In this document: positions 18,867-27,356 of the stretch, piece after piece | How positions within the stretch are numbered: the first letter of the stretch is position 1 | Layout: the number at the start of each line of letters is the position of its first letter | Source of the DNA: an uncultured Clostridia bacterium | GTDB lineage: Bacteria > Bacillota > Clostridia > Oscillospirales > Acutalibacteraceae | Reading direction: 5' to 3' | DNA: 44,974 bases | Assembly: GCA_947589415.1 (NCBI GenBank) | Contig: CANQBP010000017.1 | Span: 1 to 44,974 of the forward strand | Position numbers and translations under genes: made by a program | The notes under the pieces: model-generated | Database searches by the model: none | The model's input: the letters and a program-made list of their open reading frames with translations, nothing else | What the model was told of the DNA's origin: nothing

Positions 18867-19130
18867 TTACTCTGAAAATCCCGACTGTACGAGTTTAATA
18901 AGACTTTCAACAGCGCCTTCCTCGTCTACACCGTCAGCAATAACCTTTATGGTCGTACCGCCGACAATACCCAACGACAAAACACCGAGAAGACTCTTTG
19001 CATTTACTCTTCTTTCTTCCTTTTCAACCCAGATAGAAGATTTGAACTCATTAGCCTTCTGGATGAAAAAAGTAGCAGGACGAGCATGAAGACCTACCTG
19101 ATTTTGAACCAATACCTCTTTTACGTACAT
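18867..19130 (-). CDS. ptsH: HPr phosphocarrier protein
   Basis: 87 residues. His15 sits in GLHARPA, the site phosphorylated by enzyme I. Ser46 lies in NAKSLLGVLSLGI, the regulatory site for HPr kinase in Firmicutes. The presence of His15 favours HPr over the Crh paralogue. HPr passes phosphate to sugar-specific PTS enzymes and, as P-Ser-HPr, supports catabolite repression through CcpA. ATG 19130 follows GAGGAGG. It is monocistronic, with its own promoter and terminator; enzyme I is not beside it. Confidence 0.96.
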   Translation of the reverse strand: MYVKEVLVQNQVGLHARPATFFIQKANEFKSSIWVEKEERRVNAKSLLGVLSLGIVGGTTIKVIADGVDEEGAVESLIKLVQSGFSE

Positions 19131-19220
19131 AACTAAATCCTCCTCAAAAAATTCTACCCCAAAACATACTTTAACTTGCGGCCTTTATTTAATAATATCT
19201 ATGCCGCTCCGTATAATGTA

Positions 19221-19248
19221 ATTATAGCACAATTTTAACTATAATCAA
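19221..19248 (-). promoter_or_regulatory. Promoter of ptsH
   Basis: Minus strand TTGATT (19243-19248), 16-bp spacer, TATAAT (19221-19226). The transcript would have a leader of about 85 nt. Confidence 0.7.
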
Positions 19249-19843
19249 CTGTTTTCAAAAAGTTTTGAGCTTTAAACGATATAAAAAGGCAGTACGGCAT
19301 ATCTTTTTGTGCAAAGTAACAATAAAGTTAATTATTATTGTAGTTTTATAACCATTTTACGTCAAATTACAAGCTAAAATGAATAAATATTCTGTTTTTT
19401 TGTATAAATTTACATTACAATATTTCATTTTTCTGCGCTGCAGACTAAAACTCGGCAATTTTCGTATAAATGCTAAAAAAGTATTCAATAATTCAGAAAA
19501 AATTCATAAATTATACCTATGGACAATTTTTAATAATTGAGTCTACATTCATAAAAGGCTAAATTTTCATGCAAAAAATTCATTTTAGTGAGTTATCAAA
19601 CACTAAAATTCCGACCGTTATTATATAAAATCAAAATTTCTCTTATAAATATTGTGCAATATGTACTATATTTATATTTACAAATATGAATAATATAATA
19701 ATGTTTTTTACAGTAATTTTAATACAATAATATCCTCATCAACAATAAAAAGCCCTATATCAAATTAAAAACAATTATCATTCCCGTAACATTTCCGCAC
19801 ATAACTCTGTTCGGATATTTTTGATTTACAAAATTTCGGAGGT
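19249..19843. other. AT-rich gap between ptsH and trmD without a recognisable gene
   Basis: About 600 bp of strongly AT-rich DNA. I find no ORF with a ribosome binding site on either strand, no tRNA fold and no clear direct repeats. A 9-bp inverted repeat at 19582-19609 is listed separately. In many Firmicutes rplS follows trmD at this position; it is not here. Confidence 0.6.
19570..19609 (-). terminator. Possible terminator of the ylxM-trmD operon
   Basis: Perfect 9-bp stem (19582-19590 with 19601-19609, 10-nt loop) followed on the minus strand by a T-rich run after one G and two As. The stem is AT-rich and lies about 235 bp past the trmD stop, so the assignment is tentative. Confidence 0.4.
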
Positions 19844-20587
19844 TTACTCTGTATTCTCTTTTTTCAAAAGATTTTCGAGATATTTTTTATCATCGTCCGT
19901 GAGCTTTGCATTTTCAAGCATATCGGGTCTTTTTCTGAAAGTTTCCTCCAATGATTTTTGTCTGCGCCATTTATCTATATTTTCATGGTGTCCGCTCATC
20001 AGAATTTCAGGTATCTCTATACCTCTCCAAACAGACGGTTTAGTATATTGCGGATATTCAAGAAGTCCGTCAAAATGACTTTCATCGCTAAAGCACAAAT
20101 CGTCCGACAATACTCCCGGAACAAGTCTGCTAAGGGAATCGGCAAGCACAAGAGCCGGAAGTTCCCCGCCTGTAAGAACATAATCCCCTATTGATATTTC
20201 TTCATCTATAAACTCGTCAAGCACACGCTGATCCACGCCCTCATAGTGACCGCACAATATCAGAATACTATCGTTTTCGGAAAGCTGTTTCAGTTTTGAT
20301 TGTGTAAGTACCTTTCCTTTGGGTGACATAAATATGCAATGTGGTTTTTTCCCGATTTGCCCGCATATATTTTCAATACAAAGAGCAATAGGTTCTGCTT
20401 TCATCAACATTCCCATTCCGCCGCCGTATGTTGTATCGTCTACTTTTTTATGCTTATCTAATGCATAATCCCTAAGCTGATGACACACGACTTCGATAAT
20501 ACCCTTTTTTCTTGCCCTGCCTATAATGCTTTCGCTCATAACAGACTCACACATTTCGGGGAAAAGTGTAATTATATCAATCCTCAT
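19844..20587 (-). CDS. trmD: tRNA (guanine37-N1)-methyltransferase
   Basis: 247 residues. TrmD methylates G37 next to the anticodon and prevents frameshifting. It starts MRIDIITLFPEMCES; the SAM-binding trefoil knot region holds ILCGHYEGVDQRVLDEFIDE and IGDYVLTGGELPALVL, and GLLEYPQYTKP follows. ATG 20587 overlaps the end of rimM by 11 nt in a different frame (translational coupling); an upstream in-frame extension would start inside rimM and is not needed. It is the last gene of the ribosome/SRP operon. Confidence 0.97.
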   Translation of the reverse strand: MRIDIITLFPEMCESVMSESIIGRARKKGIIEVVCHQLRDYALDKHKKVDDTTYGGGMGMLMKAEPIALCIENICGQIGKKPHCIFMSPKGKVLTQSKLKQLSENDSILILCGHYEGVDQRVLDEFIDEEISIGDYVLTGGELPALVLADSLSRLVPGVLSDDLCFSDESHFDGLLEYPQYTKPSVWRGIEIPEILMSGHHENIDKWRRQKSLEETFRKRPDMLENAKLTDDDKKYLENLLKKENTE

Positions 20588-21092
20588 CTTCAAATAACCC
20601 GCCAAATATATGTGTATTGATTTTTACCGTTCCGCCGTCAACGTCTATTTCCGATACGACTTCGGGTATTTTGGGGATAAGATAATTCTTTCCCCTGTTT
20701 GTGATCTGATATACATCATTTGCTCCGGTTCTCAAAACATCGGTAACTTTCCCGTATTTTACTCCGCTTGTTTCGTCGATTGCTTCAAGACCTATTATAT
20801 CCCGAACAAAGTTCACCCCTTTAGGCAAATGCACATCATCTCTATTAAGATACACAATATTCCCTCTTAATTTTTCCGCCTGTTCTATGGAATTTATTCC
20901 TTCAAACAGTACAACAGCAATATTTTTATGTACTCTCGCCGATTTCACTTTCATTTCAACCTTACCGTCAAGAAACAGCCTTTTCAATCCGACAAGAAAA
21001 TTCGGCCCGTCACACCACGGATCGATTTTAACCTCACCCTTGAGTCCCTGCGGGCCGACAATTTTTCCGGCTTCAAGATACTGTCTTTTCAT
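20577..21092 (-). CDS. rimM: 16S rRNA processing protein RimM
   Basis: 171 residues. RimM helps assemble the 30S head and binds ribosomal protein S19. The N-terminal RimM domain starts YLEAGKIVGPQGLKGEVKI, and a PRC-barrel domain follows (about 95-171), with IPKIPEVVSEID near the end. ATG 21092 follows a GGAGGG site. A structured leader lies just upstream. It overlaps trmD and follows khpA, the usual order. Confidence 0.96.
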   Translation of the reverse strand: MKRQYLEAGKIVGPQGLKGEVKIDPWCDGPNFLVGLKRLFLDGKVEMKVKSARVHKNIAVVLFEGINSIEQAEKLRGNIVYLNRDDVHLPKGVNFVRDIIGLEAIDETSGVKYGKVTDVLRTGANDVYQITNRGKNYLIPKIPEVVSEIDVDGGTVKINTHIFGGLFEDED

Positions 21093-21123
21093 TGTATCCC
21101 TCCGATTTTTATATATAAATCAA

Positions 21124-21226
21124 AAAGGGGATCCCGATCAAGCTCTGTAAAGCCAATCCGACGACCCCTTTCTGTATTTCGGTCAGTTTCCGAAAGCCGT
21201 TTGCTTCAAAAGGTATAACGGCTTTC
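21124..21226 (-). promoter_or_regulatory. Two-hairpin leader upstream of rimM, attenuator-like
   Basis: On the minus strand a perfect 10-bp stem (21217-21226 with 21192-21201) is followed by a second, larger stem (AAAGGGG arm at 21163-21171 with the CCCCTTT arm at 21124-21132, one bulge) that runs into five Ts. The second looks like an intrinsic terminator placed between khpA and rimM. It could lower rimM-trmD expression relative to rpsP. Confidence 0.5.
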
Positions 21227-21265
21227 AAATGTGTGACTTCCGATATATTTTGACATATTCGTCAA

Positions 21266-21499
21266 TCACTCGATCTCCACTTGAACCTTTTCATTGTTTC
21301 TTGCAGCGGCAGCTCTCATTACTGTACGAATAGCCTTAGCTATTCTTCCCTGTCTGCCTATAACTCTGCCCATATCCTCGGGCGACACGTGAAGATGATA
21401 AACAACGATGTCTTCCTCGTTCTTTTCATCAACCGTAACTGCGATTTCCGAGGGCTTTTCAACAAGACCCGAAACTATTGCTATAAGTAAATCTTTCAT
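21266..21499 (-). CDS. khpA: KH-domain RNA-binding protein KhpA
   Basis: 77 residues forming one KH domain, with the RNA-contact loop G48-R-Q-G51 in GRVIGRQGRIAKAIRTVM. KhpA forms a heterodimer with KhpB/Jag in Gram-positive bacteria and affects cell division and sRNA or mRNA binding. Its place after rpsP is conserved (formerly ylqC). ATG 21499 with GGAGG upstream. Confidence 0.94.
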   Translation of the reverse strand: MKDLLIAIVSGLVEKPSEIAVTVDEKNEEDIVVYHLHVSPEDMGRVIGRQGRIAKAIRTVMRAAAARNNEKVQVEIE

Positions 21500-21518
21500 T
21501 TTTTCCTCCGCAGGCTAA

Positions 21519-21764
21519 TCATTCAATGATACCGTTTTTCTTGAGAAGTGCCTTAACCGTATCTGTCGGCTGCGCACCGTTTGCTATCCATTTTTTTGCC
21601 TTTTCGGCATCAATCTTAAATTCTGACGGTTCAACGAGGGGATTGTATGTTCCTATTTCCTCGATAAATCTTCCGTCACGGGGATATCTCGAATCTGCCA
21701 CTACTACACGATAAAACGGTGTTTTCTTTGCGCCCATACGGCGAAGTCTGATCTTTACTGCCAT
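21519..21764 (-). CDS. rpsP: 30S ribosomal protein S16
   Basis: 81 residues, with the full S16 sequence pattern: [20 protein letters not shown], then [18 protein letters not shown] and TYNPLVEP. S16 is an early assembly protein of the 30S body. ATG 21764 follows GGAGG. It sits between ffh and khpA. Confidence 0.98.
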   Translation of the reverse strand: MAVKIRLRRMGAKKTPFYRVVVADSRYPRDGRFIEEIGTYNPLVEPSEFKIDAEKAKKWIANGAQPTDTVKALLKKNGIIE

Positions 21765-21844
21765 TTTTCTTAACCTCCATAATTTATAACGGTATGATAC
21801 CGCTTATTTTTATATTTCACCGACCGTACGTCGGGGAAAAGCTG

Positions 21845-23230
21845 TTATTTTTTCGGCGGTCTGCCCATTCCGGGCATTGCTCCGAAGGGGATTCCGCCCA
21901 ACCCCGGCAAACGTTTTCTTTTGCCGTCCTTACCTCGTGAGTTCATAGATTTCATAAACTTACGCATTTGTTCATACTGTTTCATAAGACGATTTACGTC
22001 CTCCGGTTTCATTCCGCTTCCGGCTGCAATTCTGCGTTTTCGGGACGGGTTTATAATTGACGGATCTTCCCTCTCTTTTTTTGTCATCGAGGAAATTATT
22101 GCAGCTATTCTGTCGAGCTGCCTGTCGTCAAAATCCATTTCCTTTACCTGATTGCCTATGCCGGGTATTTTTGAAAGAATGTTCTTAACGCTTCCCATTT
22201 TTTTGATTTGAGAAAGCTGTTCATAGAGATCATTCATATCAAATTTATTCTGCTGAAATTTTCTTGCCATTTCCTCGGCTTTTTTCTGATCGAGGCGATT
22301 TTCCGCATCTTCTATAAGGGTAAGTACGTCCCCCATTCCGAGTATTCTCGAAGCCATTCTGTCGGGGTGGAAAACCTCAAGATCATCAAGTTTTTCGCCT
22401 ATACCGGCAAATTTTATCGGTTTTCCCGTAACCGCCTTGACGGACAGAGCCGCACCGCCCCTTGTATCACCGTCGAGCTTTGTAAGTATGACTCCCGTTA
22501 TATCAAGAAGTTCATCAAACGATTTAGCCACATTAACGGCATCCTGACCCGTCATCGAATCGACAACGAGCAGTATTTCATCGGGTTTCACTTCCTGCTT
22601 TATTTCTTTAAGCTCATTCATGAGCTTTTCGTCAATATGCAGACGTCCGGCAGTATCAAGAATAACTATATCGTTACCGTAATCTTTTGCTCTTGAAACG
22701 GCATTTTTTGCTATCTCGATCGGATCTCCCTGACCCATTTCAAACACGGGCGCTCCCGCCTGACCTCCGACAACCTTTAGCTGTTCAATAGCCGCCGGAC
22801 GGTATACGTCACACGCCGCAAGAAGAGGTCTGTGTCCCTGTTTCTTATACATTTTCGCCAATTTTGCGCTATGCGTTGTTTTTCCCGAACCTTGCAGACC
22901 GCACATCATTATTATTGTCGGCGGTTTGGAAGCAAATTTTATCTTTGACTCCTCCGAACCCATAAGTTCGGTCAGTTCCTCGTTGACGATTTTTATAACC
23001 ATTTGTCCGGGAGTCAGACTTTCCATAACATCTGCTCCGACTGCTCTCTCCGTGACCTTCGCCGTAAAGCCTTTTGCGACCTTATAGTTTACATCAGCCT
23101 CAAGAAGTGCCATTCGCACCTCTTTCATAGCACTCTTTACATCATCTTGTGTAAGTTTACCCTTACTGCGCAGCTTTCTGAATGCCGCACTCAGTTTTTC
23201 CGAAAGTCCTTCAAATGCCAACTGCTTCAC
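21845..23230 (-). CDS. ffh: Signal recognition particle protein Ffh
   Basis: 461 residues: N domain (MKQLAFEGLSEKLSAAFRKL), G domain with P-loop GLQGSGKTTHSAKL, DTAGRLHID and TKLDGDTRGGAALS, and a methionine-rich M domain with GSGMKPEDVNRLMKQYEQM that binds 4.5S RNA and signal sequences. Ffh targets ribosomes making membrane proteins to FtsY. It starts six nt after ylxM. The C-terminus is the usual glycine- and methionine-rich tail. Confidence 0.98.
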   Translation of the reverse strand: MKQLAFEGLSEKLSAAFRKLRSKGKLTQDDVKSAMKEVRMALLEADVNYKVAKGFTAKVTERAVGADVMESLTPGQMVIKIVNEELTELMGSEESKIKFASKPPTIIMMCGLQGSGKTTHSAKLAKMYKKQGHRPLLAACDVYRPAAIEQLKVVGGQAGAPVFEMGQGDPIEIAKNAVSRAKDYGNDIVILDTAGRLHIDEKLMNELKEIKQEVKPDEILLVVDSMTGQDAVNVAKSFDELLDITGVILTKLDGDTRGGAALSVKAVTGKPIKFAGIGEKLDDLEVFHPDRMASRILGMGDVLTLIEDAENRLDQKKAEEMARKFQQNKFDMNDLYEQLSQIKKMGSVKNILSKIPGIGNQVKEMDFDDRQLDRIAAIISSMTKKEREDPSIINPSRKRRIAAGSGMKPEDVNRLMKQYEQMRKFMKSMNSRGKDGKRKRLPGLGGIPFGAMPGMGRPPKK

Positions 23231-23236
23231 CCCTTA

Positions 23237-23608
23237 TTATTCGTTGAGTTTATCAAGTCTGTCAAGTTCTTTCAAAATCTGTTTAATACTCTCATTTATC
23301 TCATTAGAACGATAAACCCTCATATTTTTCTGATCTATAATATCGACTGCTTTTCTTACTGATACAAGCCGCTGTCTTATCTCCGAGAATTTTTCGGCAA
23401 GTCCCAACTTATCCTCCATTTGGAAAAGCACGGCTTCAGCCCTTTTTATATTATCCCTTACCCCTTGTCTTGAAATACCGAGGTTAGCCGCTATTTCTCC
23501 GAGGGACAAATCGTCATTGTAGTAGAAATCGAGAGAATTTCTTTGTTTTTCGGTAAGCAGATCGCCGTAAAAGTCAAGCAGCAGCGCCACCTTCATATTT
23601 TTAGCCAT
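23237..23608 (-). CDS. ylxM: YlxM-family helix-turn-helix protein
   Basis: 123 residues. YlxM (UPF0122) is the conserved partner of ffh in Firmicutes and modulates SRP function. The N-terminal half is a sigma-70 region 4-like HTH (LTEKQRNSLDFYYNDDLSL, then GEIAANLGISRQGVRDNIKR), and the C-terminal half is helical. ATG 23608 with GGGAGG eight bases upstream is preferred over a GTG one codon earlier. It is the first gene of the operon, behind a consensus promoter. Confidence 0.93.
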   Translation of the reverse strand: MAKNMKVALLLDFYGDLLTEKQRNSLDFYYNDDLSLGEIAANLGISRQGVRDNIKRAEAVLFQMEDKLGLAEKFSEIRQRLVSVRKAVDIIDQKNMRVYRSNEINESIKQILKELDRLDKLNE

Positions 23609-23633
23609 CACTCATGCCTCCCGAAAGCCTTCC

Positions 23634-23654
23634 TGTAAAGCTAAGTGCTTTACA
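23634..23654 (-). promoter_or_regulatory. Small stem-loop in the ylxM leader
   Basis: Perfect 7-bp stem (23634-23640 with 23648-23654) starting about five bases after the predicted transcription start. An overlapping alternative stem is also possible. Function unknown. Confidence 0.4.
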
Positions 23655-23665
23655 CTTACCGGTTT

Positions 23666-23694
23666 ATTATACTACATTACCTATATTTTGTCAA
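23666..23694 (-). promoter_or_regulatory. Consensus sigma-A promoter of the ylxM-ffh operon
   Basis: Minus strand TTGACA (23689-23694), 17-bp spacer, TATAAT (23666-23671): both hexamers match the consensus fully. It lies 58 bp upstream of ylxM. Confidence 0.92.
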
Positions 23695-23850
23695 TACCCA
23701 ATTTACGCATAATTTCTAAAATTAACGAAAATTAAATTGCAATATAAAATGTCCGTAAAGTCAGGTTACTAATTCGCCAATATTTTATTTTTCCGAAATC
23801 CGATAACAGACATTCAAAACCGTATGCAGTCCGCACGGCATTTTAATTAT

Positions 23851-24909
23851 TTATCGGGGAACAGCATATATATTCAAGTCCCATGCCGGGATATACGGGT
23901 GTTGGCGCATATATATACCGTAACACGGTTCTATGGAATTTATCAGCAAGGGAAGTGAAAAAATATCTTCGCTCCTATGGTATGCGGAAACATTAAGTTT
24001 CGGCTTATCTCTTTTTATCGTATTTATTCCGCCGATAATTGCTTGACGTTCACTTCCCTCCACGTCCATTTTTATATAACTCACCCTGCGAACGGCATAA
24101 AGTGTATCTATTTTTGTTACAGCAAGATCTTTTTCGCCTTCCTCACGTATATTCGAGCCTCGTCCGAGCGAATTTTCAAAACTCATATTTCTATCTTCGC
24201 TCCAGATTCCCATGCGAAATATACGCACATTTTTCATATCGGATATATGCGATTTAAGTTTTGCAAAAGTTTTTCTGTCGGGTTCAAGTGCAGTAATATG
24301 GGAATATTTTCCCCCCGTATAGCGGAGAAATTCATCTATCGTATCACCACGGTAAGCCCCAAGGTCAAGATAGCTCTCATTTTCCCCCAACTTGAGTATG
24401 TTAAAAAACACTTCATCTCTGCTGCTGTAACAACCCCTAAGATAATCAAGCCGACCGCTTAATTTATATTTTATAATATTTTCATATACGTATTTGGATT
24501 TTTCATCTGCAAGAAGGTTATATGCCCTTTCAATATCGTCAATATTTTCACCGTAAAATTCCTTTGACCACACATTATCACCATACACGGGAACATCGGC
24601 AGCAAGTACGATATGTCGATCGGCTAAAGAAAATATGTGTTCCATTACATCGGGTAAAGACGTTCCGAAAGCCACTACTATAATGAAGTCAACAAATTCC
24701 CTTTCAAAATCCGATATTTTTCTAACCGTAAAATTGTGAAATTGCTGTCCTCTTACAAAATCATCACTTGCCGCTATCCCGCTTACGGTTATGCCGCAGC
24801 GTTCAAATTGTGCTATTATTTTGTCCGCACCGTTTCCCATTCCGTATATTACAATCGGCTTATCCGTATTTTTGAGATAGTCATAAATATCATTTTCGGG
24901 TATATTCAA
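23851..24909 (-). CDS. FkbM-family SAM-dependent methyltransferase
   Basis: 352 residues. The C-terminal half (about 160-352) is an FkbM-type methyltransferase: SYLDLGAYRGDTIDEF holds the SAM loop, EPDRKTFAKL the acidic ribose contact, and KMDVEGSERQAI the family signature. The first about 120 residues form a Rossmann-like domain (IVIYGMGNGADKII), as seen in sugar- or glycan-linked FkbM proteins. FkbM enzymes O-methylate sugars or polyketides; the substrate is unknown. The TTG start at 24909 is uncertain: the frame is closed by a stop at the nadC end and AAGGG lies 12 bases upstream. It follows nadC by 21 nt on the same strand. Confidence 0.85.
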   Translation of the reverse strand: MNIPENDIYDYLKNTDKPIVIYGMGNGADKIIAQFERCGITVSGIAASDDFVRGQQFHNFTVRKISDFEREFVDFIIVVAFGTSLPDVMEHIFSLADRHIVLAADVPVYGDNVWSKEFYGENIDDIERAYNLLADEKSKYVYENIIKYKLSGRLDYLRGCYSSRDEVFFNILKLGENESYLDLGAYRGDTIDEFLRYTGGKYSHITALEPDRKTFAKLKSHISDMKNVRIFRMGIWSEDRNMSFENSLGRGSNIREEGEKDLAVTKIDTLYAVRRVSYIKMDVEGSERQAIIGGINTIKRDKPKLNVSAYHRSEDIFSLPLLINSIEPCYGIYMRQHPYIPAWDLNIYAVPR

Positions 24910-24930
24910 ATCCTCACCATGCCCTTGAAA

Positions 24931-25767
24931 TTATTTTATGTACATAGAAATATCGAATGCTTTCACGGAATGTGTAAGCGCACCGACAGATATTATATCC
25001 ACACCACTCTCCGCTGCCGCTCTCAAGGTTTCCTCCGTTATACCGCCCGATGCCTCAAGAAGTGCCCTTCCGCCGGTTATCTCAACAGCCTGCTTCATAA
25101 GTTCGGGACTCATGTTATCGAGCATAATAATATCCGCTCCAACATTCAACGCCTCTTTCAGTTCATCAAGATTTCTTGTTTCAACCTCAATTTTTGTCAT
25201 ATGTCCTATTTTACTTCTTAGCTTTGTGACTGCCGCTGTTATGCCTCCCGCCGCATCAATATGGTTATCCTTGAGCATCGCAGCATCGGAAAGATTATAT
25301 CTATGATTTTTTGCCCCGCCGCACATAACGGCATATTTTTGAATAGGACGAAGTCCGGGCAATGTTTTTCTTGTATCGGCAATAGTTGCATTAGTACCCT
25401 CAACTATTTTGGCATATCTGTTTGCCGCTGTTGCAATACCGCTCATGTGCTGTATAAAGTTAAGTGCAGTTCTTTCACCTTTAAGCAAAACGGCGGTCTT
25501 ACCCCTTAACTTCATTATGTCATCACCGTATTTTACACTTTCACCGTCATGCCTGATAATTTCGGTTTCTATGCTGTCATCAAGCATTTTAAACACTTGT
25601 GCCGCCACCTCAACACCGCATACAATACCGTCTGATTTTGCCATAAACCTGCCCACACCCGTTTGATCTTCGGGTATAAGGTAGTCTGATGTAACATCAC
25701 AATAATGAATATCCTCCATAAGAGCAGTTCTTATTATATTTTCAACATAAAACTTATTCAGTATCAT
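24931..25767 (-). CDS. nadC: Nicotinate-nucleotide pyrophosphorylase (carboxylating)
   Basis: 278 residues. NadC converts quinolinate and phosphoribosyl pyrophosphate to nicotinate mononucleotide with loss of CO2. Key segments: EDIHYCDVTSDYLIPED, RTALNFIQHMSGIAT, DTRKTLPGLRPIQKYAV, GGAKNHRYNLSDAAMLKDNH and EASGGITEETLRAAAESGVD. Length fits. The start overlaps the end of nadB by 14 nt, so the two are coupled. No nadA lies in the window. Confidence 0.96.
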   Translation of the reverse strand: MILNKFYVENIIRTALMEDIHYCDVTSDYLIPEDQTGVGRFMAKSDGIVCGVEVAAQVFKMLDDSIETEIIRHDGESVKYGDDIMKLRGKTAVLLKGERTALNFIQHMSGIATAANRYAKIVEGTNATIADTRKTLPGLRPIQKYAVMCGGAKNHRYNLSDAAMLKDNHIDAAGGITAAVTKLRSKIGHMTKIEVETRNLDELKEALNVGADIIMLDNMSPELMKQAVEITGGRALLEASGGITEETLRAAAESGVDIISVGALTHSVKAFDISMYIK

Positions 25768-27229
25768 TTTTATTTAAAACCTCCTCAAGAATTATGACCG
25801 CAACCGCAGCAAGACTCCTTGCCTCAACGAAATCCCTGTCCGTTTTATAACCCCCGTTGTTGAGGTCATTCAATATCTCCTTAGCTCTTTTAAGTCCGTC
25901 GGGGACAAGCTCCGGTCTGGGTATAACAAAATGGCATTTCTGCATAATCTCCCTTATTTCGGTCCTATATCCGTGAGGAAGACTTTTTCCGCTTAGATCG
26001 TCACTATTTTTAAACTCACCAAAAGGCGTGTTTCTTTCGGTTTTAATTCTTTCAAGAATATCATTTGCTGCTCTTCTTGAAAAAACGAGTGCTTCGAGCA
26101 ACGAGTTGCTTGCAAGTCTGTTTGCCCCGTGTACTCCCGTATGCGAACACTCACCTGCCGCATAAAGTCTGTCTACCGATGTTCTCGCATTGAGATCTAC
26201 ATCTATCCCGCCCATAAGATAATGCTGGCACGGAAATACGGGTATCCAATCCTTAGTTATATCTATATTTTCCTTTAGGCAATTTTCATATATCATGGGA
26301 AAACGGTTTTTAAGGAAATCAGCATCCTTATGAGTTATATCAAGATAAAATTTTTCGCTGTTTGTAGCTTGTGATTCAAGCATAATAGCATTGGAAACAA
26401 CATCTCTCGGAGCAAGGTGTCCCCTCGGATCGTACTTTTCCGCAAAACGTTTTCCCTCACAATTGAGCAGTACTGCTCCCTCTCCCCTGACCGCTTCACT
26501 TATAAGAAATCTTTCTCTGTCGTTTTCGGCTGCAAATGCCGTGGGGTGGAACTGTATCCAGCTAAGGTGTTTTATATCTGCGCCGAGCATATATGCAAGT
26601 GTTATACCGTCACCCGTAGCTATTGCCGAATTTGTAGTATATTGATACACTCTTCCTATACCGCCCGAAGCCATAATACAATAATGTGACGCAACAATTT
26701 CCGAGCTGCCGTCGGCAAAAATAATACCCGCAAAAAAACCGTCATTCGTCTTTTCCAACTTATACAGAAGTGTATTTTCGCATATTTCAACATTACTGCG
26801 TTTTTTCACCTGTTGTATAAGCGTATCAACGATAGCCTTTCCCGTTGAATCCTTATGATGTACAATTCTATGTCTTGAATGTCCCGCCTCAAGTGTTTTC
26901 TGCATAACTCCGCTTTCGTCTATGTCAAAATCAACGCCCATTTCCTTGATTTTAAGAACATCTTCCGGGCCTTCTTTAACGAGGATTTCAACAGCCTTGA
27001 TATTATTTTTGTTTTTACCCGCCGTAAGTGTATCGGCAATATGCAGTTCATAAGAATCATTTGTCTTGTCAAGTACGGCTGCAACACCGCCCTGCGCAAG
27101 CGAGCTGTTTGAAAGAGTCAGCTCTCTTTTGGAAATAAGCAATACACGTATATTTTTCGGAAACTGCAAAGCCGCATAAAGTCCTGCCGCACCTGCGCCA
27201 ACAATAAGAACATCATATTCCTTGCTCAT
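25754..27229 (-). CDS. nadB: L-aspartate oxidase
   Basis: 491 residues. NadB oxidises aspartate to iminoaspartate, the first step of de novo NAD synthesis; in anaerobes fumarate can be the electron acceptor. The FAD-binding GAGAAGLYAA (11-20), SSLAQGGVAAV, HSRHRIVHHKDSTGKA, WIQFHPTAF, MGGIDVD and AAGECSHTGVHGANRLASNS motifs are all present. It is somewhat shorter than the E. coli enzyme (540), because the C-terminal helical domain is shortened, as in many clostridial NadB proteins. It leads nadB-nadC-FkbM and faces away from the NADAR gene. Confidence 0.95.
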   Translation of the reverse strand: MSKEYDVLIVGAGAAGLYAALQFPKNIRVLLISKRELTLSNSSLAQGGVAAVLDKTNDSYELHIADTLTAGKNKNNIKAVEILVKEGPEDVLKIKEMGVDFDIDESGVMQKTLEAGHSRHRIVHHKDSTGKAIVDTLIQQVKKRSNVEICENTLLYKLEKTNDGFFAGIIFADGSSEIVASHYCIMASGGIGRVYQYTTNSAIATGDGITLAYMLGADIKHLSWIQFHPTAFAAENDRERFLISEAVRGEGAVLLNCEGKRFAEKYDPRGHLAPRDVVSNAIMLESQATNSEKFYLDITHKDADFLKNRFPMIYENCLKENIDITKDWIPVFPCQHYLMGGIDVDLNARTSVDRLYAAGECSHTGVHGANRLASNSLLEALVFSRRAANDILERIKTERNTPFGEFKNSDDLSGKSLPHGYRTEIREIMQKCHFVIPRPELVPDGLKRAKEILNDLNNGGYKTDRDFVEARSLAAVAVIILEEVLNKNDTE

Positions 27230-27253
27230 AAATTAAGACCTCTTTTTTTCATC

Positions 27254-27325
27254 TTATATTATATGTTTCCATATCACGTATAATATAAGCCGTGGTAAAT
27301 AAGTACGAAAAATCCGATACTTATT
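27254..27325 (-). promoter_or_regulatory. Two dyads in the nadB 5' leader
   Basis: A perfect 8-bp inverted repeat (27298-27305 with 27318-27325) straddles the predicted transcription start and looks like an operator. A perfect 10-bp AT-only inverted repeat (27254-27263 with 27279-27288) lies between it and the ribosome binding site. NAD synthesis genes in Firmicutes are often under NiaR-type repression; whether this is such a site is unknown. Confidence 0.45.
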
Positions 27326-27327
27326 CT

Positions 27328-27356
27328 ATTGTAGCATATTTTGATTTGTTTTTAAA
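27328..27356 (-). promoter_or_regulatory. Probable promoter of nadB
   Basis: Minus strand TTTAAA (27351-27356), 17-bp spacer, TACAAT (27328-27333). The -35 is poor, the -10 good. Confidence comes mostly from position just upstream of the dyad. Confidence 0.45.

Noticed and set aside
19764-19780. 17-nt string ATTAAAAACAATTATCA found also near 35917
   Set aside because: Low-complexity AT-rich sequence; two copies in 45 kb can arise by chance and no wider similarity surrounds them.
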